64,000 bases of DNA from Chrysemys picta bellii (Eukaryota > Chordata > Testudines > Emydidae). The notes under the pieces were generated by a model that saw only the letters and a list, made by a program, of their open reading frames with translations, did not search any database and was not told the DNA's origin. Location of the stretch: contig NC_088792.1 of the NCBI RefSeq assembly GCF_011386835.1, positions 236,288,394-236,352,393 on the forward strand, in the 5' to 3' direction. A program made the position numbers and the translations under genes. Below, one piece after another: positions 33,513 through 47,034 of this stretch; within the stretch, counting starts at the first letter, position 1; each line of letters starts with the position of its first letter.

Positions 33513-34456
33513 GGGTCAGATTCACAAAGGCATTTAGGTGCCTAACTGTCTCTTTATGCACCTAAATCCATCATTTAGGCATCATTGACATTCTCAAAAA
33601 CACCATTCAGCTGCCATCTCACCCCAGGCAAAAGCTGCCTAAGTCCTGATGTTACCCCACAAATAATGAGCTACTAGGATCCCTAGAACAAGCCCTGGCA
33701 GCCCTGTAACAGGTGGCCTCAAAGAAACAGTTTTGGCAGCTGTGATGTGTATTCCCCTGTTAGTCTTTGCTGTGAGGCCCAATGCCTGGTGGTTAAGCTG
33801 CTCATGTAGGAGATCTAGGTTTAAATCTCCATTCTGCCTGAATTAGAGCAGGAATTTACACCCAGTGGTGTATCTTAAACACCTGGGTATTCTGAGGTGG
33901 CTCTTGCTTGGCTTATCTTATTGGAGCTGTTCATCTTGTATACATAATTAAGTATTCCTTGGGTGGGAGAGAGATTGGCTGTATAACTCAGTGTTTAGGG
34001 CAGTCACCTGGGATACCTGGGTTCAAGTCTCTGTTTCAAATGAGGCAGAACAGAGATTTGAATCTGGGTCTCTCATTTACCACAGAAGCGCTCTAACTGC
34101 TGGGCTGTTGGCATGGGTCTCTCCACAAGAGTGGGCTGGCCTGGCTTAGGTTCAAATTTCAAGCTAGGTGCCTCCGTCCCAACAATCACGTGCTTGAGGC
34201 CCTGTTCAATGGGAGTTAGGTACCTAAATATTTTGTGAATCTGGGCCTAAGCTCCACCCCTTTTCTCTGCATTTCACTCCTGGCTAGTGTAGGTGCGTCT
34301 CTGCTTAGCTAGCTAGCTAGCTAGCTTCTGAGTCCCTTTCTTAGGACCCTAACTCTCCCCATACAATGCATGGGGAGCCGGAGCACCTAACTTTAGGCTG
34401 AGTATTTCAATAGGCATCCAGGTTGCAATGCCTAAATACCTTTGTGAATCGAGCCC
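33513..34456. mobile_element. Long palindromic MITE carrying tRNA-like modules
   Basis: Left end GGGTCAGATTCACAAAGG with CATTTAGGTGCC, and right end GCCTAAATACCTTTGTGAATCGAGCCC, are inverted repeats. The central third contains an inverted pair of tRNA-like units. The plus unit is GGCTGTATAACTCAGTGTTT (from 33978) with TGGGTTCAAGTC (34018-34029). The minus unit is GATTTGAATCTGGGTCTC with CTCTAACTGCTGGG. A further tRNA-like piece (GTGGTTAAGCTGCTC...GGTTTAAATC) is at about 33790-33826. There is no protein. A 20-bp AGCT repeat lies at 34307-34326. Confidence 0.72.
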
Positions 34457-34590
34457 TTGCCCACTCTGGGCCTCAGTTTCCCCATTTGCAAAGTGAGAAC
34501 CGTAATATTTACCCATTTTGTAGTGCACATTCAGAGAGCTGGATAGAAAACACTGTTTGAGTGCAAAAGAGTATTAATAATTATAGTTGT
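34457..34590 (+). mobile_element. CORE/MIR-type SINE fragment
   Basis: It contains GGGCCTCAGTTTCCCCATTTGCAAAG-type core sequence (34468-34494), followed by GTGAGAACCGTAATATTTACC and a 3' part ending GAGTGCAAAAGAGTATTAAT. The tRNA head is missing because of truncation or the adjacent element. Confidence 0.7.
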
Positions 34591-37500
34591 TAGAACTAGG
34601 TTGTAGACACTGCATGGACTGGCTCCAAAAACATGTTTGGGCACAGAATGAGATTTGTAGAGACAGAATTGGCACAGAGAGGCCAGACAGTCACAGCAGG
34701 ACCCAACTGTTTATTATTGTTATTCATGTTATTTTTCTGCTTTTATAGCTTTGTTTTTTATTTCAAGCACTAGGCATTGGATGCAAAGGCAATTATTGCC
34801 CCTGCATGGAAGTTGTGCTTTTTCATTTCCATCTCTTTTATTCTGGCAATTGAATTCTCATAGCTGACCCATCTTCCTTCTTATCCCTATAGGATATAGG
34901 CTTTTTCACTTCTCTCTCTTGCTCCACTCTATTGATCAGGTAATTTGCAACCCTCCTCTTACTGCCATTTCCAAACTTCCCTCTGTCTAGCCTCCCATCT
35001 CTGCCAGGCAAACATTTGGTGGATACAGTCTTCTCCCAAAGAGTATGGCATCATTTCTGTATTTAAATACTGTGTTATATTAATAAATAGATGCGTGATA
35101 TGCAGAATTTGTGAAAAAAATCCCAATAGGTTATGATTTCAGATGTAATATGAAGCTGGTTCTTATTATAAAAGTACATGGATAAAAGCAGGGTTTGAGA
35201 AGTAGAAAATACACAAATATGATAAACTGAGGGATGTACATAGGCCAACTCCTAACAATTAAGAAATCAGACCAATAATAAAAGCATCCTGGAAAAAATA
35301 CCTGCCCTTTTATATAAGAAGACAAGTTAATTGAAATCGCTCTTTCAGAGTCCTAGGAGTCTGATTCTGACCTCACTTGCACCAGCTTCACACTGATGTA
35401 ACTCAATTGATTTTAGTAGAGTTAGTCTTGATTTGAACCAGTGATCTGAGACCAGAGCCCAACCCCTAAAGCCCTAGAGCATTTCCCCTGTGTTCATTTT
35501 TACTTTAGTACTTCCTCCAATCAGGTACAAGCTGCTGTCTACTTAAACCAAGCCATCTGGTTACAGGAAGGAGTCACGCAAGGAAGCTACAGAGAAAGCC
35601 AAACCTCCTAAACAAGTGAGTAGATTCAGGTCCTACAAATAAGAAGTCTCATAAATATTCAAAGAGAATTTAAAACTGCAAAAAGAAGAATTAAAATCCT
35701 GAGGAGGAATAAAAAGAATGTTTGCTAAAAAGAATGAGTCCAAATTCTGGCAAACTAATGAATCCCTGGTTCCCACTGTAGAAAGCACCAAACTCTTAGT
35801 GAAAAGTGGCTGCCTAGCCTTCAGAAAGGAAAGCAAAAAACAGAAGTTGCTCTTAATCAAAAGATTAGAATAAAAGAGGTTAGTGGCTTCACCTATGTCA
35901 CTGTTAAATTCCAACAAACAAAATATTTACCTGTTTTACATAGGGCTATTGTCTCAGAAAACAAGAGGAGTGTTTGACCTCTGTTTGTTTTGGTATTAGT
36001 CCTTCAATTGGTCCCAATCCTACAACTGGATCATACAAATAGACCACAAACTTCAGTAGGGCTCCCTGGAGGCATAGGTCCACCTGCAGAGATACATTTG
36101 TAGGATTGGGACATTCAATGAGCTGCTGCAAAGTTAACGGGAGCAAAAGAGCTTGCTGATTATTGCTTTGTTGGCCAAAGCTGCTGTTCTGATCAGAGAC
36201 TAGCATTGTACCATAAATTCCCATCATGCTACCCAGTCTTGAGTCTAAGGATTTGGCATATGGTGTTGAAATAAAATCTGTCCTTAGGCCTTTAAAAGCA
36301 GTCATACAGCACTTTGCACCCTTTTTAAATTTGCACCAGAACCAGATTAGTGAAAATACACTGAGTAGTGCCCTATTTCCATATGATGTGGTAGATCACT
36401 GGTAAGGTATTCTCATAAACAAAGAGCTGCAGGCCATGCCATTGTCCCTTTTTTCCTCCCTATCCTCAGCTCAGTTAAGAAGTAACATGTTTTTTCTTCA
36501 CTCTGTCCTTTTATTTTCTATACGTTTCATGTGCGTAAGCATGCTTCCCCCCCCCCCCCCCCCATCTCCGTGCTATTATATGGGTGCTGAATGTTGATGA
36601 CACAATACCTAGTCTGGTCCTATAAAGTTATTTTTCTGATAGCTTCAACTATGGGAATACCTGATCCATACATTTAGAAGTACTAGGTAGCTTAGATTAC
36701 TAGAATACTAGTGGGTATTTTGGTGGTGTTCTATAAAGCAGTACAAAACAAGGAAGTAGTTTAAGTGAAACTATTGAAAGGGTGTATCTTGTTGTGTCCT
36801 GCAAATGTACAAAACAATCTGTCTTTTTGCACAGTGTCCTTTTGTGAGCAAAGAAATCACAGCAGTGCGTCAAAAGGAGTGGTGAGAAGGTAAAAGTTCA
36901 AAGCTGGTTTTCAGTGCAGGAGTGTTTCATTTGCAAAGAGTGAAGCTGAGTGCAGGTTAAGTTGAATGAGTGGAACTTTATTAAACCCTGTGCACTGCTC
37001 TGTCCACATGGCTGCCTTGCTTTCACCTTAAGTGCCTGAGTTCCCTGTTTTCCTGATGTCTTGTCAATAACAGACCCTCTAGGGAAACTGGGCTCTCTGA
37101 CTACACTGATCATGATACAAGTAGGCCCCAAAATGTATACTTGATTTTACATCTGGAGCTCTGATTCCTAACACAGAGGTAGTGGTGGTGGTGGGGTGTT
37201 ATTGTCTGTTCTTCTTTCCCTGCAATTGAATACTGCTTTCTCCCTGAGCTCCCATGATATCTATCTCACCCAATCACTTTCTCTCTAATAAACCAAAGAA
37301 AAAGAGGTACATGGCTTCCTCTGTTGTGTTCGTTATAAGTTTGCCTGAATAGAATGTGACAAACAGCCCTATTTAAGAATTGCAAAGTATGTGTTAGAAA
37401 TACACAGAAATCGCCCATCTCTTTGCTTCTCCATAGTGGTTTGTTTAGTGTAGGGCTTTAACGAAAAATGAAAGGCACAGACTATTTCCTCCATGTTGTG

Positions 37501-38003
37501 ACTGTGGGTGATTAGGTTGGTGCGTGAATGAGAGTTTTTAATCATCATGTGTGCAGCAGAGGGGAAAATATTAAAATAAACCCTGTAAAATGAGGGGCAA
37601 ACAGGGTGCAGCTTGCCAAAAAACCGCTGGGAGAAAATAATGCTTAGATCAAGGAATGGGGAGGAACCCAGCCCTCCCGCAGCAGGAGGTGGGATTTGGT
37701 TACCTTGGGTCTTGCACTCCCCTTGTTTGCTCACGTTTTTATTTCTCTGACCTTCTAGCACTACAAGTGAACACTACATTCACACCAACAGGGTTTGTCC
37801 ATTTTTTGTGCCAGTGTAACCACACTGATGCAGTTGCACAATGCAGACCCCTAATGTGGACACACTGTAATCATGAGAAAAATGCCTTGCACAAGTGAGA
37901 TTTTCCTGAAGCTGGTATGAGCCACACTGGTGCAAACCATCTACACTAGGAATTTTCACTGTAGATACATTGGTGTTGCTTCACTGGTGCAAACAATCTA
38001 ATC
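34591..38003. other. Mostly unique sequence; minor simple repeats
   Basis: No gene was recognised. There is a poly-C run of 17 at 36547-36563. The segment 37770-37990 has inverted fragments (CAGTGTAACCACACTG, CACTGGTGCAAAC twice) that may be another decayed DNA-transposon relic. Frames such as 35946-36305 (-) and 37369-37761 (-) show no domain. Confidence 0.4.
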
Positions 38004-38145
38004 CAGTGATGGGCAACCTGTGGCCCATCAGGGTAATCCGTTGGCGGGCCGCCAGACTGTTTGTTTACATTTGCATGGCTGCCCACAGCTCTCAGGCGGT
38101 GGTTCGCCATTCCCGGCCAATGGGAGCTGCGGGAAGCGGGGAAGA
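38004..38145 (+). mobile_element. Truncated hAT-type MITE
   Basis: It starts with the hAT-like terminus CAGTGATGGGCAACCTG, followed by TGGCCCATCAGGGTAATCCG and GGCCGCCAGACTGTTTG. It ends near CCAATGGGAGCTGCGGGAAG without the expected right terminus, so it is 3'-truncated. Confidence 0.75.
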
Positions 38146-40228
38146 CTACTGATCTAAAGTTAGGTACATGCTGTAGGCTCCACTTCAGGAAGGTACTCAA
38201 CTCCCTGTATACTTCCAACCCAAGCACCTCTGGCCTGTCAGCCCAATACGAAAGCAAAATATTTCTTATAGTTTTTGTTGATTTTGATAGAATTTGGGAA
38301 ATCTAATCGTTTTGTGGAAAAATAAAAAATCCAAGTTTGGTGAAAGCATTTTAAAAAATATAAAGCAGACAGTTCCCACAATTCTAGAGGGCAAGATCCT
38401 GTTGCAAACTTGTATGTCCCCCTAGAACTCATTCAGATAGATGTCTCATTCACTTGAAATCAATGGGACTGCTTTGCTGAAGGATTATTTGTCGGACATA
38501 GGGAATTTCAGGATTGGGGCCAATCTTCTCAGGCAAGTTGGCTAATGCAATAGTATAGAGAATCATCTCTATGCCTTAGCAATGGTAGCTTATAGTTTCT
38601 TGGTAAATAAGTTTCATGGTCATATTCAATATTTCAACCATCTGTATTCTACAGTAATATGTGACAGGAGACAATAAGCATGTTTCTCAGTAGAAGAATG
38701 AAAACATAGTGATCTATTTTACCATTAAAATCCCCACTATTCCTCAGTCACATTCCTAAAGATCTTGATAGGGCAATAAATGTAACAATATTTTAAAAGC
38801 AAGTGAAAAGCCTACAAATGTTTTACATCCGTAGACTTAAGCAAACATTTTTTAGTAAGTGGCAAACACATATTTGCATTGTTTTCTAAGGTCTGAGTGT
38901 GTGTTTAATTAAATTCTCCTTTTTGGTATCCATGCTTCAGATTTCATTTTATCTGTGAGAAATGTGAAGCTAGGAATTAATAATTCTTTTACCTGGAAAG
39001 GTATGAAGTGAATTCCAGTGCCTCTTGTCGGATTAAAATTTTCCCTGCTCGTTTCATTAAAAATGTCTATGTGACGAGAAAATAAAGTTTTGTGGGTTTG
39101 GGGGGAGGGAGGGGGCATACTGTATTTTCCTGGAAACAGTGAATCCTGAAGCTTCCTAGCTGTAAAATGTAAATGCTTCATGCAAATGAAAAATGCAGAC
39201 TCAGGTCAGCTATAGACAAATGTCAGTAGACTGGATGCAAAATGCACTGCAGGCAGCAAAGATGACATTTATCAGTCATCCATACATCAGTAACTAAAAC
39301 AATTTTAGGGTTGTCTAGACAGGCATCTATTATTTCTTAAATTTAAAAGCTTTAGTAGAAAGACAAGTGAATGCTCTCTTTATATTTAGGTTTTTGTTTT
39401 GTTTTTCAGAAGAGACAAGACAGGGAAAGGAAAAATGGTAGTTTTCGAAATGAAAAGTTCAAACTTGCTGATTTTTAGAAATATTTTCAGAGCACTGCAT
39501 GTGTAAAGGAGATTTTGCTGATATATGCTTAAGGCAGTTTAACTGAATTATCAGAGTGTGCATGCAATATTGGCTGTAATTATTACAGTACAGCCCTGTA
39601 ACAGTGAGCTTAATTATTGTGTACAGTATTTAGTCTTTGTTTTCTGCTTAATTTACTGTGTATAGTTAACACAAATTTAGTTGCAACCATTATGTCCTTT
39701 CATATCTTTTCCTTGTGAAATATGTTTACAAGTCAATAAGAAATAAACTCAAATATATATATGTATAAACAAAATATCACAATTGATCATTCCAACAGGC
39801 TTCCCCTTGCCAGTTTTATCCACCACGCCTGGCTCCTGGTAACATTTATGCACAATTTGTAAGCATGTGTGTTGTCTCATTGACGGCAACAGGACTGCTC
39901 ACATCCTTAAATTTAAGCACATTAGTAAATGTTTGCAGAATTGGGCCTTTATGGTAAATTCCTTGTGGCAGGGCCTTTTGTCACAATATTGAGCTCATTG
40001 TTGGTACTTACACTATATACAGAATTTAAATTATTGATGTAAGGTTTAGTGCTATCAGAAATATATATATATCTCACAGCCAGCCTTAAGAAGAAGCAGT
40101 GTAAGAAGCAGCCCTGCTCTTTCAGGGGGTCTGTCATCCCATAAAATCTTTACCTGTCTTTCATATCTCCTCCACCAGGAGGTGGAAACAATTCAGTGTC
40201 AGACTACTTATCTGGCAGCGGGAAGATA
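38146..40228. other. AT-rich unique sequence, no gene recognised
   Basis: Short TCAATGGGA-type motifs are at about 38455-38520 and 39855-39950. No domain, RNA gene or terminal repeat was seen. Confidence 0.4.
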
Positions 40229-40363
40229 AGTGCTGGAACTAGTGGTGCTGGGGGTGCTGCAGCACCCCCTGGCTTGAAGTGGTTTCCATCATATACGGGG
40301 TTTCCAGTTTAGTTCAATGGCTCTCAGCACCTCCACTATAAAAATTATTCCAGCACCCCTGAG
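40229..40363. mobile_element. Very short palindromic MITE
   Basis: Terminal inverted sequences are AGTGCTGGAACTAG (left) and TTATTCCAGCACCCCTGAG (right). It contains a perfect 20-bp palindrome at 40250-40269 (GGGGGTGCTGCAGCACCCCC). Length is about 135 bp and it is non-coding. The superfamily is unknown. Confidence 0.6.
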
Positions 40364-40774
40364 CAGGACTGGAGGGTAGGTAATTCAAGGCCTGTTTTTT
40401 AGCTCCAGAAGCTTAGAGCCTTTCAAAATGTGAGTTCAGCCAGGCTCTTACATGAATAGCAGACAGTTGGGTACTGGAGAAACACACTGAAAACAGATAG
40501 CAAGGGAAATTATGCAGTTTCTTCTACTATGGGTTTTTAAAGATTGTTCTAAATTAAAAAAGGGAAGGAGGAGAGGCCAAGATGGAATATTGTTTTTGAA
40601 CTAAGCATTTTTGGTTGTGTTTAAAATGCAAAAGCAAATCAAATAAAGTCAAGGTAAAGGCATCAGCTCAGACTGTTCCATTTTGTTTTCTTCCATTTAG
40701 CAGTAGCAAAACTACTGTACAATACACAATGCCAAATCTACACGCTAAGGATTCCTTCTGTCAATAGCCCATCT

Positions 40775-40970
40775 CATCCCCAAAGTTCACCATGCCACCA
40801 TCAGGAGATCAAGGTTCTGTTCCCATTCTCTCACTGACATCTTGTGTCACCTTGGGAAATTGCTGAGCTCGTTCTGTGCCTCGGTTTCCCCATCTGTAAA
40901 ATGGGGATGGTACAGAGGCTAAATCAATAAATATTAAGAACTCCTGGGCCCTTATATATGCAATAGATTT
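40775..40970 (+). mobile_element. CORE/MIR-type SINE
   Basis: It shows the core GTGTCACCTTGGGAAATTGC, then CTCGGTTTCCCCATCTG and TAAAATGGGGATGGTAC, with a 3' end AATCAATAAATATTAAGAAC. The tRNA head is degenerate (CAAGGTTCTGTTCCC at the B-box position). Confidence 0.8.
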
Positions 40971-43900
40971 GCAAATTACTGTTAATATTATGCTTTAACT
41001 TGGTCTGAAGTCATAGAAAAAATTCACAATTTTATTTTAAAAAATAAAACCAAACATACTTTTTTGAGTACAAATGTTTAACAGTTTTTACCTTTCGCAA
41101 AGTTGTCTCCCAAGATTTTGGCAAACATTCATGGCTGTTAATTTCTTTCAGCAAATATTGTATGCACAATAAAAAAAATCTATTTCCGTTTCACAGAGCG
41201 TTACAAAAGACAAATCTATGATTCATACTGATGAGAAAAGTGCTTGAGGGTTGGAGGGTGGAATTCAGTAGTATGTATAACATTAGGTACTGAATATAAA
41301 CATGAGGTTGAGGGTTCACCTCTGTCGTCCCTTTGGAGCTGTAAACAAAGTAGAGTTCATTTCCAAGATTTACAAAGTCTGGGCCCCTCTTCACTGATAT
41401 TTATCAGAAAGGGCTGAGTTCCTGAGACTTTAATTTCATGTTGTAATTCTCCCAATTTTCCACTAGGTGGAGCTGCAACAATATTTTTTCTATGCTTATG
41501 ATAACATGAAAATAGTTATGAGCCAATCTGAAAGGCAATGTTCATCTTAACAATTCAAATGTATTCCTATTAATTTGTATTTGATAAAGGTTCAGAAGTC
41601 TTTTGTTGTATGCCTAGTTAGCCTGCATGTTACATTTAGAACACTTTCAAATTTCCTGTTTGATTGTGTCTTACTGTGAATTTTTATGTGGATATATGTA
41701 CGTGTTTGTGTTTATATGTGTGCATCTCTCTGAATGTATACATAAAAAACAGAGGATCAGCTATCATCTTTGCATTTGCTGTTCTCCTGAATGGATTGAA
41801 ATGGTACCATGCAGTGCTATGCCTAGTGCATGTGCAATACCATGCATTATTTAGCAACCGACTGGGTACTTGACTGATTTCCTACGTAAAGCCCGGTGTT
41901 CAGTATCCAAAACAGAGACATTGGGGACAGTGCTAACTATTAAGGAAGCTCCTATTCCATGGGTATACCTCCTATATAGCTTACTTTCAGTGGGAACTCC
42001 GCAATGCCCATGTGTCACTGTATAGTTCCTAGTTAACATTTCTCATTTATGATCTTTAACGGGGTAAGATGTTCCCGATGGTAGATGTTTCTAACACTGT
42101 GAGAAAAAAATAGGGTAGATATACAAGTGTGCTTTCACACTCAGGGTTGAGTGTATTATAAACTCAGAATGGCCATTATCTAAGTGAGAGTGTCTGTGTT
42201 TTATTTAAATTCTCAACCTGAAGGTCCTGTAGATCTTTGGCTGCTTCTGGATGGTCAGTAGACAAGAGCATTTCTTCCGGTCTGTGCTTGGCAAGGAGGT
42301 TGCAAAACTTTCTGTCAGACTCTGGACCTTGTCACAGTTACCTAAGCCTTTGTCATCTCTGGATTGCATGGCTGCAGAGTGCTCTGCTTGGGCAATGCCT
42401 GTAGACCTCTTGGAGTTCAGCCAATGCAGCATGTGGTGTCATGTTTACTTAGTGGTGGGAGCAATTTATACCTGTTCTCCAAAGATTGTGCTGGCCTCAG
42501 ACTTGCTTCCAGATTAAAGTTAATATGTTGGTTTGATTTATAAAGCGTTTGTTAGTTAGATCCTTTGTAAATTAGATTACCTCTCTCTTGATGCTGAATG
42601 GAGGCTCAAACTTGTAGTCCTTATGGTTGAGATTTTCAAAGCTGTCTAGGAAAATCTCAACCTGTATGCATACATCTAAGGCAGGAACCATCTCCATCTG
42701 TCTTGTAAAGGTCCCAGCACAATGGATTCTGCCATCCTGCCTGGGACCTTTGTGTGTTACTGTATATAACAATAACAACCTGGGTGCAAAGTGTTCTCGG
42801 TGGAGATCCCTCCAGGCTGGAATTCGCTTCTTCCTCAGTCTGATGTAGCCAAGTTTGACTTTCAGGGCAGAGCTCAAAGTGTTTCTGATAAGCTGTTTAT
42901 CTGAGTGGTTGTGTATGTATGTGTGGAAGGTTGGGTGAAAGGCATGGAGAGAGGAAAGGAGGATTGGCTAATGATGGTTGTCCGTCATGGTGTCTTGTCA
43001 CTTTTCTTGCAGAGTCTGACGGGTGCATCCTGTATAAATGGAATAAATAATTTGTCTCCCCCAATTACATATCTTCTCACCTACATAGGACCCAAGCCTG
43101 CTTTTTTTCGGCCCAAGACAAAGCTCAGTAAGGACTGTGAGATTTTATTATCAGAGATGCCCTGTCTCTGTCTTATATGTGCACCATATCCCCCCAGAAT
43201 TGCAAGAAGAATGCAACACCATTGACTGTAAGCACAAAACCTTCTTCTGAGATTCACTAATTCTTCCTAGTAAAATGCAAATCTCAAATGTTTCAGAGAT
43301 TTCATTGACAGATAAGTATCCAACATTGGGCTTGAAATCCTGCAAGATCATGTTTCTCTCCTGGCACTGCCAGAGTGTCCTTGTTTCAGAAATACTGCAT
43401 CTCAGGGTGTTCAGACGCCTCCACTTCTAGAGATAACCAGAACCAAGAAATGTTCTTTTGTATGTTTACCTACATCTACGAGTGTGGTCAAAGTTTGGGC
43501 CTGAGTTTTTGGTGAAGGTTTCAGGTTTCCTTCATAAGAACCAAATGGCAAGCCCCAGTGTACTTACCACACTGCAAATGGGAGTCTGCATTGTACCTTT
43601 GTCCCAGTGTATGGCAATTATAGCAAGAACTGGGGCTTAAAATGTCTTTGTGCTGATCCCCTATGAAAATTCCTAGTGATCCATTTAGACCTTTCTCTCC
43701 ATGTTTATTTTAAACTCGAGGCTCAAGGCAGATAAACTGATGCACATGGGGCTGGTTCCAGGGGTGGGTGAGCAGGACAGTTGCCTGTGCCAGTCACCTC
43801 TTTTTGGCTGAACTGTTTAGGGCGGGGGGAGTGGGAAAAGACACCAAAAGAGTTTTCTGCCCTAGGCTGCTTCTGGTTGCATATTCAAAAGTGAAACAGG

Positions 43901-46900
43901 TTTCTAAGTTGCTGCTGGTATCATGATGACAGAAAATGGGAGGAAAATCTCAAAAATATCAACTGAACCCACAAAAAAATGACAAAGATAAATAGAAATC
44001 TGTTTGTGAACCTTAGACTGCAACTAAGTACATTACCAATAAGACTGGTACAGGCCATATGAACAGCTTAAAATATGATTGTCGTGGGTACTGTATACAT
44101 AATATCCAATGTGTATATAGATTAACTATTAACTTTAGAGATATTCAAGCAGGTGAGCATCTGTACATAAAACATAATAAAAGGGAAAAAGTTAGCAATG
44201 AGATAGTGTGAGATGGCACAACACGAATGATGAGAAACACTAATTCTGATTAATAGTAGTGAACATTGTAGGATGTATATAAATGTAACGCTAGCGCGTG
44301 GTGGTTTTGTTTGTTTGTTTTTTTAAGGTAGGGCTAGCCCTAGGCAAGGACAACTGCTTCTAGCACCATACATTAGAGGTTTCCTGTGATATCAGGTACT
44401 TGCAACTGAACAACCCCGTAGAGTCCCTTGGGGCTTCTGAAGACCTTGCTTTGCATCTGGAGAACTGCTTGATAGATTGGAGATCTGGCCCCATTTTAAG
44501 GCCTCAATCCTGCAAGTTACTTTTCTCATGTGCAGGGGTCTGATCCTGTGGAAACTCCTTGCAGAACTGGAGCCTAAATTCTCTGACAGACTGGAGTGGA
44601 TTGGGAATGGACAGCAGACTGACAGGAGAGAGAGACTGATAGGGCCCCACATATTACTTCACACAGAGTCCTGTAAAATCTATATTCGGGACTATTTGAA
44701 AGTTAGCAAGTTTGTATTAATGGCTTTATCCATAACATAGGGAGATGTAAGGAATTTAGATTCACAGAATAATCATTATTATTAATAATAATAAATTATT
44801 ACTAAATATTATTACTCCAAAATTATTAATTGAGTTTAATAGTTAAAATAGAGATTTTTTTAATTGGAATGACAATTAGATAAGTTAAAATCACCCATTT
44901 AAAGTAAGAACTAGTAGTACTGACCATCTTTCAAATGTTTAGTCTCACAGAGAATACTCTGTGTGTATTATCTACTTTGGGTAGAATACTGCAGAGGATA
45001 ATACAGTATGGTATCTACAAGGCCATCACAATTCATGATAGTTCAGATGTGCAGCTTATACAAAACTGTATTGATGTAATACAATTCTGTGGTACGCCCA
45101 CAAATGCAGGACAACCCAGCATTAAGACTCTAGTGCATCATATACATAACTTATGCTTATAACTGTTTTGGGTACAGCGCCAAAGAACAATGCATTATCT
45201 TGCAGACTGTAAGTGCTGCAATGCATCTTGGGGGCACAAGTGGGAAGGTGAAGGATGGAAGAACAGCTTTGGCTCTTAACATACTTTATTTCTGAAGTCA
45301 CAAGTAAACAATGCCTCTTAATATATATCCATGCATAATGTCATATTTTCCTTTTAATAAATAATCTAAAGTAATTTGGAAAGGCAATACAGTACACCGT
45401 GGGTCTGATTTCCTGCACCCTTTACACAATGTGAATCAGGAGGGACTCCCCGACAGTGAATAAAATTACACCATTGTAGGTAAGAAGAGATTCAGGCCCA
45501 ATATGCTGGAATGACTTAATAGAGTATGAATATAAAAGGGAGCTGTTGATCCTCCGATCATTGCTATGATATATTGTAATGGTGCCTTTGACACCTTTGT
45601 CTTTTATTTCATGTGTGTGTAGTACATGACATTTTTTTGTGCCTGTGAAAGGTACTGAACTGACAGGCCTGGAGACCGACGTCTTCTGTTTAAATACCTA
45701 ACAGATAACACATAGAAAGACATAGTGAAAGCTTCATCACTTCCCCCACCACTGTCTCTCAAACTCCTTTCCACCAAGCACCTGCAGGGTTCATAGGTTG
45801 TTTCAGTCTCCATTGCCATTCGCTACGTGGCCACACAGCTAACATTACCAGAAAGGACACCAGTTTGGTGGAGGTTTTGTTATGTGGACTCCTGCTTACT
45901 ATGAATTTAGATAACAGTAGCTCATTTAATGTAGGTCACAAAACAGCCATTAGACATTAATGTCTTTAGGTTACCAAGTGACCTGAACCAGACTTGACCT
46001 GGTGATCTATAGCGGAGGTAAAAGGCTGCATATCCTATATCCATTCCTGCTAATATATGAATTTGTTCACTGTATGGTTAATGATGCATACAGGAAGAAA
46101 ATTTTGTTCTCAGAGACACAGCAGGACCTGCGCTCCCTCGTATGTGTGGAACACACAGTTGAAGTTAGGAATAAGTAGAGGGGAGAACACAGTACTAACA
46201 CAGAGTGGGTGCATGGTAAAAATTATTGTTGCATAGTAGCTCTTGATTCACATACCACAGAATTCCCACTGGGAATATTGGAGTCAAGATCCACCAGGCA
46301 GATCAGAGAGCAGAATTTAGCTTGTAGTATGGAGTTTTAATAGGTTTACCACTCTTAATTTGAAAGCAGACAATTTTTTTTCCAAGTAGAATAATGTGAC
46401 CATTTACAAAGACACGGATTACCAAAACAGACCACTTTCTGGGCATATGGCTTGCAAAATTTCATTTTTAAAAATGTCTAGCTATTCTGAGGTTAGAGCA
46501 CAAAACTCCCCCTAAAGGTGGTCAGATTCATTTTAACATTCCTGATCGCAAAATAATCCATTCCTGATTGCAAAATAATAGTCAAACCAATTTAAATAAA
46601 TTTTTGCTATCTAACTTCTAATCCCCATTCCCCGCAAAACCTTGAGGGCTGGCTATTCTGTGTCAAGCTTCAAAGTGAAAAATAATGTTATGGTTAAGTT
46701 ACTTGGCCCTGAAAAGGGAACCTGCTGAGAAAAATTTTGGGCAGAAACTGTGCCTACATATGTTTTATATGTTACCTAGTAAAATGAGGCCCCAATCTTG
46801 ACTGGAACCTATGGATGCTATGGTAATATAAATATTAAATAATAATACAGCATCATATGAATTGTGCAGCTGTACTATGCAAATTCTTCACAATTTTTAT

Positions 46901-47034
46901 CTTTGCACCTTTTCAAAGATTTACATTCATCTATGCTAGTCATGGTTGAACTATTTTATTAAAGATAAAGAATGCTATAAACTTAGATTTCCTATGTCTT
47001 CCACCAAATGTTACTAACAATTTTATTTTTTCAG
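40971..47034. other. Long AT-rich stretch, mostly unique, no gene recognised
   Basis: Frames here are short and domain-free. A (TTA/ATT)n tract lies at about 44770-44830. A splice-acceptor-like signal stands at 47008-47034, described in the findings. No RNA gene or terminal repeat was seen. Confidence 0.4.

Noticed and set aside
34018..34029. tRNA-like B box suggesting a tRNA gene
   Set aside because: No cloverleaf of correct length can be built, and the unit is part of an inverted pair inside a MITE.
34307..34326. AGCT repeat as a possible regulatory palindrome array
   Set aside because: It is a simple tetranucleotide microsatellite of five units.
35946..36305. 119-codon minus-strand frame
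   Set aside because: No domain or splice context was seen. It is probably chance.
36547..36563. Poly-C run as a structural signal
   Set aside because: An isolated homopolymer of 17, likely replication slippage or an assembly artefact.
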